From assembly GCF_014698845.1 (NCBI RefSeq), contig NZ_JACJTV010000028.1:1-64000 (forward strand): a stretch of DNA of 64,000 nucleotides, read 5' to 3'. This DNA is from Coleofasciculus sp. FACHB-1120. GTDB lineage: Bacteria > Cyanobacteriota > Cyanobacteriia > Cyanobacteriales > FACHB-T130. Positions 9,515-19,776 of this stretch are shown here, one piece after another; positions within the stretch are counted from its first letter, which is position 1, and each line of letters begins with the position of its first letter. A model generated the notes under the pieces. That model saw nothing but the letters and a program-made list of their open reading frames with translations. It searched no databases and was not told the DNA's origin. The translations under genes and the position numbers were made by a program.

Positions 9515-10933
9515 CTAGCTACTTGCCTGTACAGGTTTCCAACTATCCAACGATTTCCGAATTGAGGTCAATTCATCCATATATTCATTCAGTTGGGCTT
9601 TTCGCTCCTTCAAAATTGCCACAATTTGACCGGGATGTGCTTCCTGCTTCTGGGGTTCGGTTGCCAAATGGTTAACTTCATTTTCTAATGTTTGAATTGG
9701 TTCATTTATTAGCGGCTCCAAACTTTGAGAATCTGCATTTTTGCGAAGACTCTCAGTTTCGATTTCCCAGTTTCTAATACTGGTATCCAGAGAATTTTCC
9801 ATTGCTTTAGCAGCTTTATTCAGGTCTGTCAAGACTCCATTTAAAAGGTTCCAGCCTGAATTTTGAATAATCGTTTGCAGCACTATTTCTTGAATAACTG
9901 GAACTCCGCTATCTTTTAAAGCTTTCGGTGCAATTTCTATAGGTTGGGGAACTCTAAATTCACCTTCTTCAGTTTCTTCAATATAGTTCCCTAAAAACAC
10001 TTGTACAAACTCTTTTGTATGACTGCTAGTTGCTGTGCTGCTTTGGATCAGTTTCGCTAAAAGTCCTTTTCTAGAACTTGCTGAGTAGATAATTGGATTA
10101 AGAAAACCTAAGAAAAGTAATTTTTGTTTCCAAGTTTCTATAAGCCTAGGAATATTTTTATCTGTATCTACATTCGGCTCAATTTCATTAACAACGAAAA
10201 AAACCTTACTTTGATTTACTGATAAAAACCTGCGATAATTATCTATTAATTTATTTAAAAAGCTGGAAACAGAATCAGTTTCCAAATCCCTATCGTTAAA
10301 AACAAACAAAATTACATCACTAATTCTCAAAGCTTCCAATATCATCTGTTTCCAATCTGTTATTGGAGGAAGTTCTATAGATTCCCGCTCATGTTCAACA
10401 GGCAGATCGGTCAGGGTAAAGCCAGCCAGAGACGAAAGCGTGCTAATTGCTTCAATCGGATGTTCTATCTCAAAACGGATAGTATTATCAAGATTATGAT
10501 GATTCTGAATATCGTGGATACGCTCTAGGAATTTTTGGGCAATTTCGACTGCATCACCAGAGGCGATCGCAACAGGTTGCCGATTTCCTTCTCGATACTC
10601 CAGAAATCTCGGCACCTGTCCAGAGTCAATATGCCGGATATCTGTACGGTAGTCAGTACTCGCTTCGGCTTCACTCGGTAAAATATCTGCGCCCATTAAG
10701 GCATTGAAAAAGGTGTTTTTGCCTGCATTCAGAGGAGCAATAACTGCAACTTGATACTTCTGCTCTTTTAAAGCGTATAGCGCTTTGGTAATATCATTTT
10801 CAATGCGTTGTAACGCCTTGGTATCCTCTCCTTCCCCTTCGCGTGTCGCTCGAATCTCTTGAAGGGACTGTAAGAGTAGCCTGCCTGTGATATAGATGCT
10901 GTCGTGTGCTGCTTGAAACTGTTCAGAAGACAT
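9515..10933 (-). CDS. Dynamin-like GTPase, degenerate nucleotide site
   Basis: A 472-residue protein with the layout of bacterial dynamin-like proteins: short helical start, GTPase domain (about 60-330) and a long helical C-terminal part with a coiled coil at 400-465. The P-loop reads APLNAGKNTFFNAL (residues 66-79): Asn73 stands where Ser/Thr normally binds magnesium. The G3 region reads LTDLPVEHE instead of DTPG, and the G4 region is NEIE instead of [NT]KxD. So nucleotide binding may be weak or altered. Convergent with the cyclic-nucleotide-binding gene. Base composition is more AT-rich than the neighbours in 10,000-10,500. Membrane-remodelling or defence roles are possible; I cannot choose. 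Confidence 0.7.
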   Translation of the reverse strand: MSSEQFQAAHDSIYITGRLLLQSLQEIRATREGEGEDTKALQRIENDITKALYALKEQKYQVAVIAPLNAGKNTFFNALMGADILPSEAEASTDYRTDIRHIDSGQVPRFLEYREGNRQPVAIASGDAVEIAQKFLERIHDIQNHHNLDNTIRFEIEHPIEAISTLSSLAGFTLTDLPVEHERESIELPPITDWKQMILEALRISDVILFVFNDRDLETDSVSSFLNKLIDNYRRFLSVNQSKVFFVVNEIEPNVDTDKNIPRLIETWKQKLLFLGFLNPIIYSASSRKGLLAKLIQSSTATSSHTKEFVQVFLGNYIEETEEGEFRVPQPIEIAPKALKDSGVPVIQEIVLQTIIQNSGWNLLNGVLTDLNKAAKAMENSLDTSIRNWEIETESLRKNADSQSLEPLINEPIQTLENEVNHLATEPQKQEAHPGQIVAILKERKAQLNEYMDELTSIRKSLDSWKPVQASS

Positions 10934-11175
10934 AGCGATCGTCCGCCGAAAGGGGCTAGCGTAAGTTAGCTAAAGCTTACATCAGGTGAACGCAGAAGAA
11001 ACAAGTAAGAGTGACAGTTGCGATAGCGAAACGCTGAGTGTCACGCAGGCTACTAGACGCTCAAGCATTGCAGGCACCAGTAGCGATCGCGTACAGGTCT
11101 TTGGGCATGAAAACAGCGAAGCGCGGCTAACGCCTCGCGCCAACCTGTCGGTTCGCATCCGTCCACCCATCGTTT

Positions 11176-12621
11176 TTACGTCGTGCTTGACTCCTTCCCC
11201 GCTTGGGAAAAATCAAAACAATGCTTTAGAAATCGAGCCGGAATCTCCGGACAGCCGCCAAAATGAAGATGGACATAAGAAGCATGAACGTGATGTACTG
11301 CCCACCCCTCGCGAGTAACGGGACTATTGGGATCGTACCCCCGAATTTGAAAGAGTGGCGCTTCCGGTTCCTCAGTTAAGTGGGAACGGTGAAACTCATG
11401 CCCCCAAACGCTTCCCCCAACCGGGAGGAGGGGACTTTCTTGCAGAGCGATCGCTTGCCGATACCCTAAACTCAGGCGCGAACTCATGGCGGCTGTAGTC
11501 GGTAAAACTCCTACCATTGGGAAAGAATTCCCCTCAAAATCCACAATTTTTTCAGACAAATACATTAAACCGCCACACTCGGCATAAGTGGGCATTCCCG
11601 CCAAAATTGCCTTCCGCACTGCATCACGAGTCGCAGTATTTTCAGCCAAGTTTTGGGCAAAAACTTCCGGGAAACCCCCCCCAAAATATAATCCTTGGAT
11701 GCCTTCTGGTAAGCTTTTATCCGTCAGCGGACTCCAAAAAACCAATTCTGCTCCCAAGGATGCGAGTATATCTAGATTGTCCTGGTAATAGAAGCTAAAA
11801 GCGCGATCGCGGGCAACCGCAATTCTTAAGGAATCGAGGATATACCCCGAAGGCGGGGGTGAAGGATGAATAATTTCTATATGTTGCCTTGGTTCCACCT
11901 TGAGAAGCGGCAAAAGCTGTTCCCACTCAAAACAACTGTCTCCTAAATCCGCAAGCCGATCGATTAAAGCGTCCATCTCAGAAAGCTCTGCGGTGGGCAC
12001 CAAGCCCAGATGTCGGTCGGGAATATGAATATTATCTTGTCGCCGCAAAATGCCTAGAACGGGCAACTGCAAGGGTTCTAGAGCATCTTTGAGAAGTTGC
12101 AGGTGGCGATCGCTACCCACGCGATTTAGCACTACTCCAGCAATCTTGATTCTAGAGTCAAAAGAACGATAGCCATGAGCGAGCGCTGCCACCGAACCAG
12201 ACAACCGGCTGCAATCTAACACCAACAGCACGGGTAAATCCAAAAGTCGCGCAATATGAGCCGTACTGCCGAAGTCAGTGCTAAGGACAGAATCTTCCGT
12301 TTCTTGCTCAATATTTAACTTTTCATTCTTAACTCTCTTGACTCCATCAAATAGGCCCATTACCCCTTCCACTAGGGCATAGTCGTTCCCGTAACGATGA
12401 GCCAGAAAAGACTGCTGCACGTAAGTTTCAGAGGTCAAAACCGGGTCTAAATTCCGGCAGGCATGACCAGTCACGTACCCATGAAACATCGGATCGATGT
12501 AATCTGGGCCAACTTTAAAAGATTGAACCTTGTGACCCCGACGACATAAAGACGACAGCAGGGCAAGCGTGACCGTTGTCTTGCCTACCCCGCTGCGTTC
12601 TCCGGCGATCGCTAATGCCAT
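11176..12621 (-). CDS. cbiA: Cobyrinate a,c-diamide synthase
   Basis: A 481-residue ATP- and glutamine-dependent enzyme that amidates side chains a and c of cobyrinic acid in (pseudo)cobalamin synthesis. The N-terminal dethiobiotin-synthetase-like ATPase domain has the P-loop GERSGVGKTT (residues 7-16) and KVGPDYIDP. The C-terminal class I glutaminase domain has YFGGGFPEVFA, the nucleophile in YAECGGLMYL (about 350) and the HHVHASYVH end. Residues 94-117, between GLFDG and STAHIARLL, are an extra charged stretch (nucleotides 12271-12342) that looks like an inserted short repeat. The product feeds B12 needed by the NrdJ encoded nearby. Confidence 0.93.
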   Translation of the reverse strand: MALAIAGERSGVGKTTVTLALLSSLCRRGHKVQSFKVGPDYIDPMFHGYVTGHACRNLDPVLTSETYVQQSFLAHRYGNDYALVEGVMGLFDGVKRVKNEKLNIEQETEDSVLSTDFGSTAHIARLLDLPVLLVLDCSRLSGSVAALAHGYRSFDSRIKIAGVVLNRVGSDRHLQLLKDALEPLQLPVLGILRRQDNIHIPDRHLGLVPTAELSEMDALIDRLADLGDSCFEWEQLLPLLKVEPRQHIEIIHPSPPPSGYILDSLRIAVARDRAFSFYYQDNLDILASLGAELVFWSPLTDKSLPEGIQGLYFGGGFPEVFAQNLAENTATRDAVRKAILAGMPTYAECGGLMYLSEKIVDFEGNSFPMVGVLPTTAAMSSRLSLGYRQAIALQESPLLPVGGSVWGHEFHRSHLTEEPEAPLFQIRGYDPNSPVTREGWAVHHVHASYVHLHFGGCPEIPARFLKHCFDFSQAGKESSTT

Positions 12622-12697
12622 ATTTACTCATTGCTTGTTGTTCATCGTTCATCTATGTTGCGATAAACAGTTGCTATGAACAATGAACAATTCGCGA

Positions 12698-14074
12698 TTA
12701 GCTATTCGCGATCGCTAATTTCAGAATTGCTGTCGTGATCGCCATACTTTCTACGTAAAGCATATCCCGGCTCCAGCGCCGTAACTGCTGACTTAACAAG
12801 AACTCAGCTTTTTGGTCAGACATCGGCGTTACCTGTTGAATCCGGCAAGCTTGGGCACCACCCCCTGCCTCCATCCGCATACAACCTGTCGTTTCGGAAC
12901 ACAAAACCGTACAACAGTCTGCATCCAGATTCGTCGAACTCAGACGTAGCGCAATCAAGTCACCTGGTATATCGCCCCAGTCAGCAGTGGGAATCCCCGC
13001 CAACTCCGCTTCTACTGTCCGCTGATCGGGAGTAGTGAATTGAATACGCTTGATGTCATAATCACCACCTTCTTGTGTATAAGACACCGGGTGCCACTGC
13101 AACCGGCTCCCCAGCCAACCGATAAACATCAAGGCTTGGTCGGGATTGCCCTTTTCATAATTAATCGTCACCTTATCCACTTCCTTGAGAGCCTCGCGGC
13201 GCTCTGGTGGATCGAAAGCCTCAGCGGTTAATTCTTGCCAGGGAGCAAGCCGACGCCAATTGAGGTCAGCAACCGGAACGCCTTGTTCCAAAAGGGTTTG
13301 TACCCGCAGTAAATCGTCCTCTGGTTCGTTGAAAACACAAGAGTCAACGATGACCGAATTACAGACTGCTGCCAGCCGCTTGAACAAACCATCATTGGGA
13401 TCGGGCGTCCCCTTCCACCAGAGAAACTTAGGCAGACCACCGATTAGCAGCCCACTTACAATTCCACCGATGCGTTCCAAAGCTTCTGCGGTGCCTTGCA
13501 GAGTGATGTATTCGCAGCAGATCAGCGTATTATGACTTTGCTTTTGAATCGGGCAATAGGCTGAGACTTGGGCAGTCACGCCTTCATCTTCCCCAGAGAC
13601 GGGACACAGGGCAATGATGCGACAGGGGTTAGCGGCAGCGATCGCATCTGCGATTCTAAAGCTATCTGAGGAAGACTGCTGACCATTACTGGCATCTGCC
13701 TCTTTTGTATTGCCGGCGGAGCGTTTCTTAGCTTGTTCAACTCGCAGTCGGTCAAGGATTCCGGCATCTGTCTTGCCCGTTATTGGCAACCCATAAGCCT
13801 TCTGAGCCGCCTTAATCGCCGCCTCCGTCAGCGGGCCATCAATGCCATCGATCGGGCCTTTGTAAAATCCTAAGGCTGCCAACAGCTGCTGAGTTTCCTC
13901 CGGTTCGTAAACCACAAAAGTAAACGTGGTTGCTCGTGTCGCAGAAGGAGACTCGCCATTGCCATTGTCGCTATTGTAGCTTTGCCAAATTTGATGCAGT
14001 TCTGCCTCAATTTCTGTCATTGAGACATCTTTCGGCGGTTGTATTGAAACAATCGGAAGAGATTGTGTTGCCAT
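12698..14074 (-). CDS. opcA: Glucose-6-phosphate dehydrogenase assembly protein OpcA
   Basis: A 458-residue OpcA, an allosteric activator of cyanobacterial glucose-6-phosphate dehydrogenase, needed for its redox control and activity. It has an N-terminal peptidoglycan-binding-like helical motif (LLAALGFYKGPIDGIDG, AAQKAYGLPITGKTD, about 64-110), usual in cyanobacterial OpcA, followed by the OpcA core (SGLLIGGLPKFLWWKGTPDP, LGSRLQWHPVSY, CCTVLCSETTGCMRMEA). It follows zwf on the same strand with a 190-base gap made of short repeats, so co-transcription is likely but not certain. Confidence 0.95.
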   Translation of the reverse strand: MATQSLPIVSIQPPKDVSMTEIEAELHQIWQSYNSDNGNGESPSATRATTFTFVVYEPEETQQLLAALGFYKGPIDGIDGPLTEAAIKAAQKAYGLPITGKTDAGILDRLRVEQAKKRSAGNTKEADASNGQQSSSDSFRIADAIAAANPCRIIALCPVSGEDEGVTAQVSAYCPIQKQSHNTLICCEYITLQGTAEALERIGGIVSGLLIGGLPKFLWWKGTPDPNDGLFKRLAAVCNSVIVDSCVFNEPEDDLLRVQTLLEQGVPVADLNWRRLAPWQELTAEAFDPPERREALKEVDKVTINYEKGNPDQALMFIGWLGSRLQWHPVSYTQEGGDYDIKRIQFTTPDQRTVEAELAGIPTADWGDIPGDLIALRLSSTNLDADCCTVLCSETTGCMRMEAGGGAQACRIQQVTPMSDQKAEFLLSQQLRRWSRDMLYVESMAITTAILKLAIANS

Positions 14075-14084
14075 ATTCAGTGAT

Positions 14085-14263
14085 TGAGGAAAAGGTAATT
14101 GGTAAAAAGGTAATTGGTAATTGGTAAAAAGGTAATTGGTAAAAAGTTTTAAGTTGTAGAGACGCGATTTATTGCGTCTGAGTTTTGAATGGAAGAGTTT
14201 CTTCTAACTTCAAACTCAATACTTACAACTCTGATTACCCATTACCGATTACCCATAACCCAA
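14085..14263. repeat. Short repeat block between opcA and zwf
   Basis: Copies of aaggtaattggt in tandem at 14093-14147, then the inverse theme gattacccattacc at 14231-14262. Together they can fold into a long imperfect hairpin between the two genes. No gene is seen in the gap. Confidence 0.7.
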
Positions 14264-15793
14264 CTACAATCTGCGCCAGCGGCGTCCATCTTGATTAATC
14301 AGGAATTCTGCTTCCTCTGGCTCCCAGGTTCCCGCTTCATACTGGGGAACCGATGTTGGGTCAGTGTTCGCTTCCCAAGCGTTTAATGCCGGTGTCACAA
14401 CACGCCACGCTTCTTCTACTTCATCAGCTCTCGTGAACAAAGTTTGGTCGCCTAGCATACAGTCGATTAACAGCCGGTCATATGCATCGGACGTTGCCAT
14501 CCCAAACGAGGAACCATAGCTAAAGTCCATATCTACTGACCGCGTCCGCAGTTCTGTTCCCGGCATTTTGGCTTCAAAACGCAGAGAAATCCCTTCATTC
14601 GGCTGAATCCGCATCGTCAGCACATTCGGACTGGCTTGCTGGGCGGCAGATTGAAAGATTAAGAAAGGAACTTCGCGGAAGTGGATGGAAATCTCGCTGA
14701 CCTTCTTGGGTAGACGCTTGCCGGTTCGCATATAGAAAGGAACTCCTTGCCAGCGCCAGTTATCAATTAGCAGCTTCATCGCTACATAAGTTGGCGTCGT
14801 GGAGTTGGGATTGACCCCTGGTTCTTCTCGATATCCAGGCACCGGCTTACCCTTCATCCACCCAGCGGAGTATTGACCCCTAACCGCTGACAACTCCAGG
14901 TTATGCACATCTGCCAGGTGAGTTGCTTGGAGAACCTTCATTTTTTCGGTGCGGATACTATCGGCATCTAGGGAATTGGGCGGTTCCATTGCCGTGAGGC
15001 AGAAAGTCTGCATCAGGTGGTTCTGCATCATATCCCGCAAGGCTCCGGAGCTTTCGTAGTAACCGGCACGGTCTTCGACGCCTACAGTTTCTGCCACCGT
15101 AATTTGAACGTGATCGACAAACTGCCGGTTCCAAATCGGCTCAAAAATTGCGTTAGCGAAACGGAAAACCAGGAGATTCTGAACCGTTTCTTTACCCAGA
15201 TAGTGGTCGATGCGGTAAACCTGTTTTTCTTGGCAAACCTGCTGCACTACGCGGTTTAGGGCTTGGGCAGAGTTGAGATCCCGTCCAAAGGGTTTTTCAA
15301 TCACCAGACGGGTTTTCAGTGGGTCATCAAGCATTCCCGCCGTACCCAATTGGCGAAGGGCTTCCGGGAAGAAATTGGGAGAAACGGAGAGGTAAAATAC
15401 GCGGTTTCCTCGCGTTCCGCGCTGACCATCCAATTCTGCTAAGAAGGCTTTCAGCTTCTGGTAACTTTCGGGCTTGTCAATATCACCAGGGCAGTAATAC
15501 AGACCTTGGGCGAAGTCTTGCCAGAGTTCTTCTGAGCCAATCCCATCGCTAAATTCTTCGATCCCCTCGCGCATCTGCTCCCGGAAGTAGTCGTGGCTCC
15601 ACTCCCGACGCGCCACGCCGACAATGGTCATTTCCGATGGCAGGCGTCGTTGCAGCTTCATCTGATAGAGAGCTGGTACGAGTTTCCGTTGTGTCAAGTC
15701 TCCGGACGCCCCGAAAATTACCAAAATCTGCGGCTCTGGTATCCGTTCCTGCCGCAACCCAACACGTAAAGGATTTTCTAGCAGTGTGACCAT
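14264..15793 (-). CDS. zwf: Glucose-6-phosphate 1-dehydrogenase
   Basis: A 509-residue enzyme that oxidises glucose 6-phosphate with NADP, the entry to the oxidative pentose-phosphate path that feeds cyanobacteria in the dark. Nucleotide-binding motif [17 protein letters not shown] (about 27-43), active-site [13 protein letters not shown] (about 193-205, His and Lys for substrate), and the C-terminal domain with [13 protein letters not shown]. Full length. The order tal-zwf-opcA follows transcription, as known in Nostoc and relatives. Confidence 0.97.
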   Translation of the reverse strand: MVTLLENPLRVGLRQERIPEPQILVIFGASGDLTQRKLVPALYQMKLQRRLPSEMTIVGVARREWSHDYFREQMREGIEEFSDGIGSEELWQDFAQGLYYCPGDIDKPESYQKLKAFLAELDGQRGTRGNRVFYLSVSPNFFPEALRQLGTAGMLDDPLKTRLVIEKPFGRDLNSAQALNRVVQQVCQEKQVYRIDHYLGKETVQNLLVFRFANAIFEPIWNRQFVDHVQITVAETVGVEDRAGYYESSGALRDMMQNHLMQTFCLTAMEPPNSLDADSIRTEKMKVLQATHLADVHNLELSAVRGQYSAGWMKGKPVPGYREEPGVNPNSTTPTYVAMKLLIDNWRWQGVPFYMRTGKRLPKKVSEISIHFREVPFLIFQSAAQQASPNVLTMRIQPNEGISLRFEAKMPGTELRTRSVDMDFSYGSSFGMATSDAYDRLLIDCMLGDQTLFTRADEVEEAWRVVTPALNAWEANTDPTSVPQYEAGTWEPEEAEFLINQDGRRWRRL

Positions 15794-15799
15794 AGAAGG

Positions 15800-15936
15800 A
15801 TAGTTTTGAATTTTGAATTTTGAGTTTTGGATTTTGAGTTTTGAATTTTGAGTTTTAAATTTCTAGATGAATTGATAATTTTGAATTATCAGACCCCTTT
15901 GTTAACTTAAAACTCAGCACTCAAAACTCAAAACTT
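15800..15936. repeat. Short repeat block between zwf and tal
   Basis: Tandem variants of ttttgaattttgag at 15805-15860 and the inverse aaaactcaaaac theme at 15908-15932. This is the same word family that appears inside the kinase gene at 57585-57641. Confidence 0.7.
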
Positions 15937-15938
15937 TT

Positions 15939-17093
15939 TTACGCAGGTTGCAGATGTTTGATTTTCTCTTCCAAAGATGCGGTTAGAGATTCAAAAGGCT
16001 TCACAAATTTCTCAATTCCTTCGACTAGCAATTCGTCCATCACTTCGTCTAGATTGATGTCGATGTCGGGGTCTTTGAGACTTGCGATCAGCTCATAGGC
16101 TTCTTCCACCCCAGTTTCAATGCGAGAGGCAACGTCGCAGTGGTCAGCGCAGGCTTCAATGGTATTCGGTGGCAAGGTGTTTACCGTGTCTGGGCCAACC
16201 AGCTCATCAACATACATTACATCGCTGTAGCTGGGGTCTTTGGTGCTGGTGCTTGCCCACAACAACCGCTGGACATTTGCACCTTTTTCTGCAAGCACTT
16301 TCCAGCGATCGCTGCTAACGATTTCTTTGTACTTCTGGTAGGCAATTTTGGCGTTAGCGATCGCTATTTTGCCCTTAATTGCGACAAGTTCTGCCTTTTT
16401 CTCGATTCTATCCACGCCTGCTTTCAGCATGGCATCAATACGAGCATCAATATTAATATCGATGCGGCTAAGGAAGAAACTCGCTACCGAGGAGATTCTG
16501 CTGATGTCTTTGCCTTCCGCTGCCCGCTTTTCTAAGCCGCGAATGTAAGCCCACGCTGTCTCAACGTAGCTCTCAACGGAGAATAGCAGCGTCACGTTGA
16601 CGTTGATCCCCTCGGAGATGACTTGCTCAACGGCGGGCAAGCCTGCCGACGTGCCGGGAATCTTGATCATGACGTTATCTTTACCGATTTCTTGGTAATA
16701 ACGTCGGGCTTCCTCAATCGTGGCTTGGGTATCGTGAGCGATGTTTGGCGGTACTTCAATGCTGACGTACCCATCCAAACCTTCAGAGGAGTCATAGACA
16801 GGGCGGAGGATATCGCAGGCATTGCGAATATCTTCAAACACCAGCGATTCGTAAATTTTCTCTACTGGCAATCCAGCTTTGATCCCGGCTTCAATGTCGG
16901 CGTCGTAGATCGCATTTCCCGCGATCGCTTTTTCAAAGATAGCTGGATTCGAGGTGATCCCGCAGATCCCCTTATTCTCAACCATATCTTTGAGTTCGCC
17001 GCTTTGAATCAAATCACGGGTCAAGTTATCCATCCAGATACTCTGACCGTATTGTTTGATCTCTAATAGATGATTGTTTGGCATATCTGTCAT
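15939..17093 (-). CDS. tal: Transaldolase
   Basis: A 384-residue transaldolase of the longer bacterial/cyanobacterial type, moving a dihydroxyacetone unit between sugar phosphates in the pentose-phosphate path. Visible: SIWMDNLTRDLI, GICGITSNPAIFEKAI, the Schiff-base lysine in MIKIPGTSAG, VNVTLLFSVESY and LWASTSTKDPSY. The start at 17093 has a strong Shine-Dalgarno (AGGAGA, 8 bases upstream). It lies 100 bases after fbp on the same strand. Confidence 0.96.
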   Translation of the reverse strand: MTDMPNNHLLEIKQYGQSIWMDNLTRDLIQSGELKDMVENKGICGITSNPAIFEKAIAGNAIYDADIEAGIKAGLPVEKIYESLVFEDIRNACDILRPVYDSSEGLDGYVSIEVPPNIAHDTQATIEEARRYYQEIGKDNVMIKIPGTSAGLPAVEQVISEGINVNVTLLFSVESYVETAWAYIRGLEKRAAEGKDISRISSVASFFLSRIDINIDARIDAMLKAGVDRIEKKAELVAIKGKIAIANAKIAYQKYKEIVSSDRWKVLAEKGANVQRLLWASTSTKDPSYSDVMYVDELVGPDTVNTLPPNTIEACADHCDVASRIETGVEEAYELIASLKDPDIDINLDEVMDELLVEGIEKFVKPFESLTASLEEKIKHLQPA

Positions 17094-17193
17094 GTTTTGT
17101 CTCCTAACAATTGTCTTTGTAACGTCAGATCGAGAATGTTCCCGTTGAGCAGCTTGAAAGGCGAATGCGGGAATTTTTCAAGAAAGCAAAACC

Positions 17194-18273
17194 TTATTGA
17201 GGCACGCGCGAACGAGCGATCGCGTTTTTATCCTCATCCCATGCCCGTTTCTGAATGAAAGATTCCACCAAGGTGACATCTTCTTTACTGCCAATGAGCA
17301 AGGGCGATCGCGCATGAAGGGCATTTGGCACTACGTCCAAAATATCTTCAGTGCCCGTACTGGCTCGACCTCCGGCTTGCTCTATTAAAAAGGCTAAGGG
17401 AGCCGATTCATAAAGCAACCGCAATTTTCCTTCTGGTTTTTTCACAGTCCCGGGGTAAAGGAAAACACCTCCTTGGAAGAGAATCCGGTGAATATCTCCC
17501 ACCAGCGCCCCGCCGTATCGAGCCGTATAGCCTTCCTGGCGGTGAACATGGCGGATATAGTCTCGCAAGGGTTCTTCCCACTGCCAGAAATTGCCCTCAT
17601 TGACGCTGTAAATAGAACCGTGGTTGGGAATCTGAATGTTTTCACTCGAAAGGATAAATTCTCCTAGGCTGGGATCGAGGGTGAAAGCGTGAACCCCAGT
17701 CCCAATCGAATAAACCAGCATCGTGCTAGGCCCGTATAGCACATAACCTGCGGCGATTTGTTTGCGTCCATTTTGCAATAAATCGCCTCCGGTTTGATTC
17801 TCATCCGTTCCTTCTTGTTGGCGAATTGCGAAGATAGAACCGACGTTGATATTGATATCTACATTCGAGGAGCCATCAATCGGGTCATAGAGCAGGGTAT
17901 AGCGCCCGATTGGGCAATTTTCGGGAATATAGTAAGGCTTCTCCATTTCCTCGGATGCCAAACGGCAGACTAAACCGCTTTGCTTAAATACCGAGATAAA
18001 TACGTCATTGGCATAGACATCCATCTTTTTGACGGATTCCCCTTGCACATTCACATCACCCGTAAATCCCAGCACGCCTTCGAGTAATCCTGCCCTGCTG
18101 AGTCGTCGCGCAATCAACTTTGCCGCGAGGGCAATGCGATTCATAATCGCGCTCAAGTCCTGGGCATCTGCCGAAAAGCTGTGGAGTTGCTGCAAAACGT
18201 GACGAGATAGCGTTGTGCAGTCGCGATCCAGGGCTTGTTCCTGAACGACGAAAGGCTGTTCCACGTTGGACAT
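17194..18273 (-). CDS. fbp: Class I fructose-1,6-bisphosphatase
   Basis: A 359-residue class I fructose-1,6-bisphosphatase for gluconeogenesis and the regenerative Calvin cycle. I chose ATG 18273 because a GGGAGG Shine-Dalgarno lies 8 bases upstream; an in-frame extension to 18324 lacks one. The metal-binding motif [11 protein letters not shown] (about 121-131), [15 protein letters not shown] (about 247-261) and [12 protein letters not shown] are present. First gene of the minus-strand fbp-tal-zwf-opcA cluster and divergent from pfkA. Confidence 0.96.
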   Translation of the reverse strand: MSNVEQPFVVQEQALDRDCTTLSRHVLQQLHSFSADAQDLSAIMNRIALAAKLIARRLSRAGLLEGVLGFTGDVNVQGESVKKMDVYANDVFISVFKQSGLVCRLASEEMEKPYYIPENCPIGRYTLLYDPIDGSSNVDININVGSIFAIRQQEGTDENQTGGDLLQNGRKQIAAGYVLYGPSTMLVYSIGTGVHAFTLDPSLGEFILSSENIQIPNHGSIYSVNEGNFWQWEEPLRDYIRHVHRQEGYTARYGGALVGDIHRILFQGGVFLYPGTVKKPEGKLRLLYESAPLAFLIEQAGGRASTGTEDILDVVPNALHARSPLLIGSKEDVTLVESFIQKRAWDEDKNAIARSRVPQ

Positions 18274-18445
18274 AGTTTTCGTCCTCCCTTTCAATAAATG
18301 CTTTGTTATCAGGGCTGCTCTCATTGAGCTACTGCCCCAACATTATCAAGACCCGGTCGCCTTACCTTCTATCTTAGGGAGCCATTTCGCAGGATGGTGT
18401 TTAACTTTATATCAACTAAAGAAATAAAATCTTTAGACCCGCTTT

Positions 18446-18462
18446 ATTGTCTAAAAGACAAT
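18446..18462. promoter_or_regulatory. Inverted repeat in the fbp/pfkA divergent promoter region
   Basis: ATTGTCT-AAA-AGACAAT, perfect 7-base arms around three A, 49 bases upstream of pfkA and 173 upstream of fbp. The only clear dyad in this 237-base region, so a candidate operator for a regulator that balances opposing pathways. No known consensus was matched. Confidence 0.35.
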
Positions 18463-18510
18463 GCTTAGGGTGAAATCAGATAATTACCGCTTGCAATACA
18501 AAAAAACCAG

Positions 18511-19593
18511 ATGGGAGAACATAAACGGATTGGAATCCTGACCAGTGGGGGTGATTGTGCGGGGCTAAATGCTGTGATTCGGGCAGTTGTCCGCTGTGCG
18601 ACTGGTAGCTACGGCTGGGAGGTGCTGGGGATTTGCCGGTCTACTCTGGGCTTAATGAGCAGTCCGCCAGAAGCAATCCAGCTGGAGTTTGATAAGGTTG
18701 ACCACTTGCTCACGATGGGCGGTACAGTGCTGGGAACGACGAATAAAGGAAACCCGTTTGCGTTTCCAATGCCGGATGGAAGTTTGCGCGATCGCTCCGA
18801 AGATATTATTGAGGGCTACCATCAACTAGGTTTGTCAGCCTTAATTGGGGTTGGTGGGGACGGCAGTTTAGCGATTCTCCGAAAAATCGCTCAACAAGGC
18901 GGGATCAACTTAGTCGGAATTCCCAAAACCATTGATAACGATGTCGGTTGTACTGAGCGTTCTATCGGATTTGATACCGCCGTCAACATCGCCACCGAAG
19001 CCCTCGACCGATTGCACTTTACTGCGGCTAGTCACAATCGAGTCATGATCCTGGAAGTCATGGGGCGCGATGCCGGTCATATTGCCCTGAATGCGGGGAT
19101 CGCCGGGGGAGCCAATGTGATCTTGATCCCAGAAATTCCTTACACCATTGAAAATGTCTGTCGCAAAATTCGGAATCGTCAAGCGATGGGAAAGAATTTC
19201 TCGATCGTCATTGTCTCAGAAGCGGTTTGCACGGCTGAAGGCAATCCAGTCAAGAATATGGATCGATTCGGGGAATGTCGATTAGGCGGAATTGGGCAGT
19301 ACCTAGCAGAGGAAATTTCGATTGCCAGCGGTGCAGAAACCCGCGTGACTGTTTTAGGTCACGTTCAGCGAGGGGGGCTGCCTTCGCCTCTAGATCGATT
19401 ACTGGCAACTGCCTTTGGGGTGGCGGCTGTCGATCTGATTGCTGCGGAAAAGTACGACCACGTTGTTACCTGGCAAAACCGCGAAATTGTCAGCGTGCCA
19501 ATTGCTGAAGCGATTGGGCAATACAGAGCCGTTGATACTAACGATACTCTGGTCAAAACTGCCAGAGGTTTGGGGATTTGCCTAGGAGACTAA
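18511..19593 (+). CDS. pfkA: ATP-dependent 6-phosphofructokinase
   Basis: A 360-residue phosphofructokinase that makes fructose 1,6-bisphosphate, the reverse of the enzyme encoded divergently. Motifs: GILTSGGDCAGLNAVIRA (residues 8-25), IGVGGDGSLAI (about 113-123), the catalytic PKTIDNDVGCTERSIGFDTA loop (about 135-154), and LGHVQRGGLPSPLDR (about 284-298). Full length for the cyanobacterial form. Opposed transcription of pfkA and fbp suggests coordinated control. Confidence 0.96.
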   Translation: MGEHKRIGILTSGGDCAGLNAVIRAVVRCATGSYGWEVLGICRSTLGLMSSPPEAIQLEFDKVDHLLTMGGTVLGTTNKGNPFAFPMPDGSLRDRSEDIIEGYHQLGLSALIGVGGDGSLAILRKIAQQGGINLVGIPKTIDNDVGCTERSIGFDTAVNIATEALDRLHFTAASHNRVMILEVMGRDAGHIALNAGIAGGANVILIPEIPYTIENVCRKIRNRQAMGKNFSIVIVSEAVCTAEGNPVKNMDRFGECRLGGIGQYLAEEISIASGAETRVTVLGHVQRGGLPSPLDRLLATAFGVAAVDLIAAEKYDHVVTWQNREIVSVPIAEAIGQYRAVDTNDTLVKTARGLGICLGD

Positions 19594-19713
19594 ACAGCCA
19601 AAGTTCTGCGATCGCAGTGTAGAAATATTTAACAGAAGGGTCTGCGATCGCAAGGCTTGATGTTTCGCTCTGCGAGCTTAGAACCTGGACTGTAGTCATG
19701 CTTACTGAAAACT

Positions 19714-19757
19714 AGCACGGTTGTCCTTCTTAAGAGGATGTTTCAAACAACCGTGCT
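19714..19757. terminator. Hairpin between convergent pfkA and the RRM gene
   Basis: Perfect 11-bp stem, agcacggttgt (19714-19724) and acaaccgtgct (19747-19757), with a smaller tccttcttaagagga hairpin in the loop. It is 20 bases after the RRM gene stop and 120 after pfkA. Only a weak T tract follows on the minus strand, so the two-way terminator call is tentative. Confidence 0.6.
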
Positions 19758-19776
19758 GATTTCGCCCTATCTCTGG

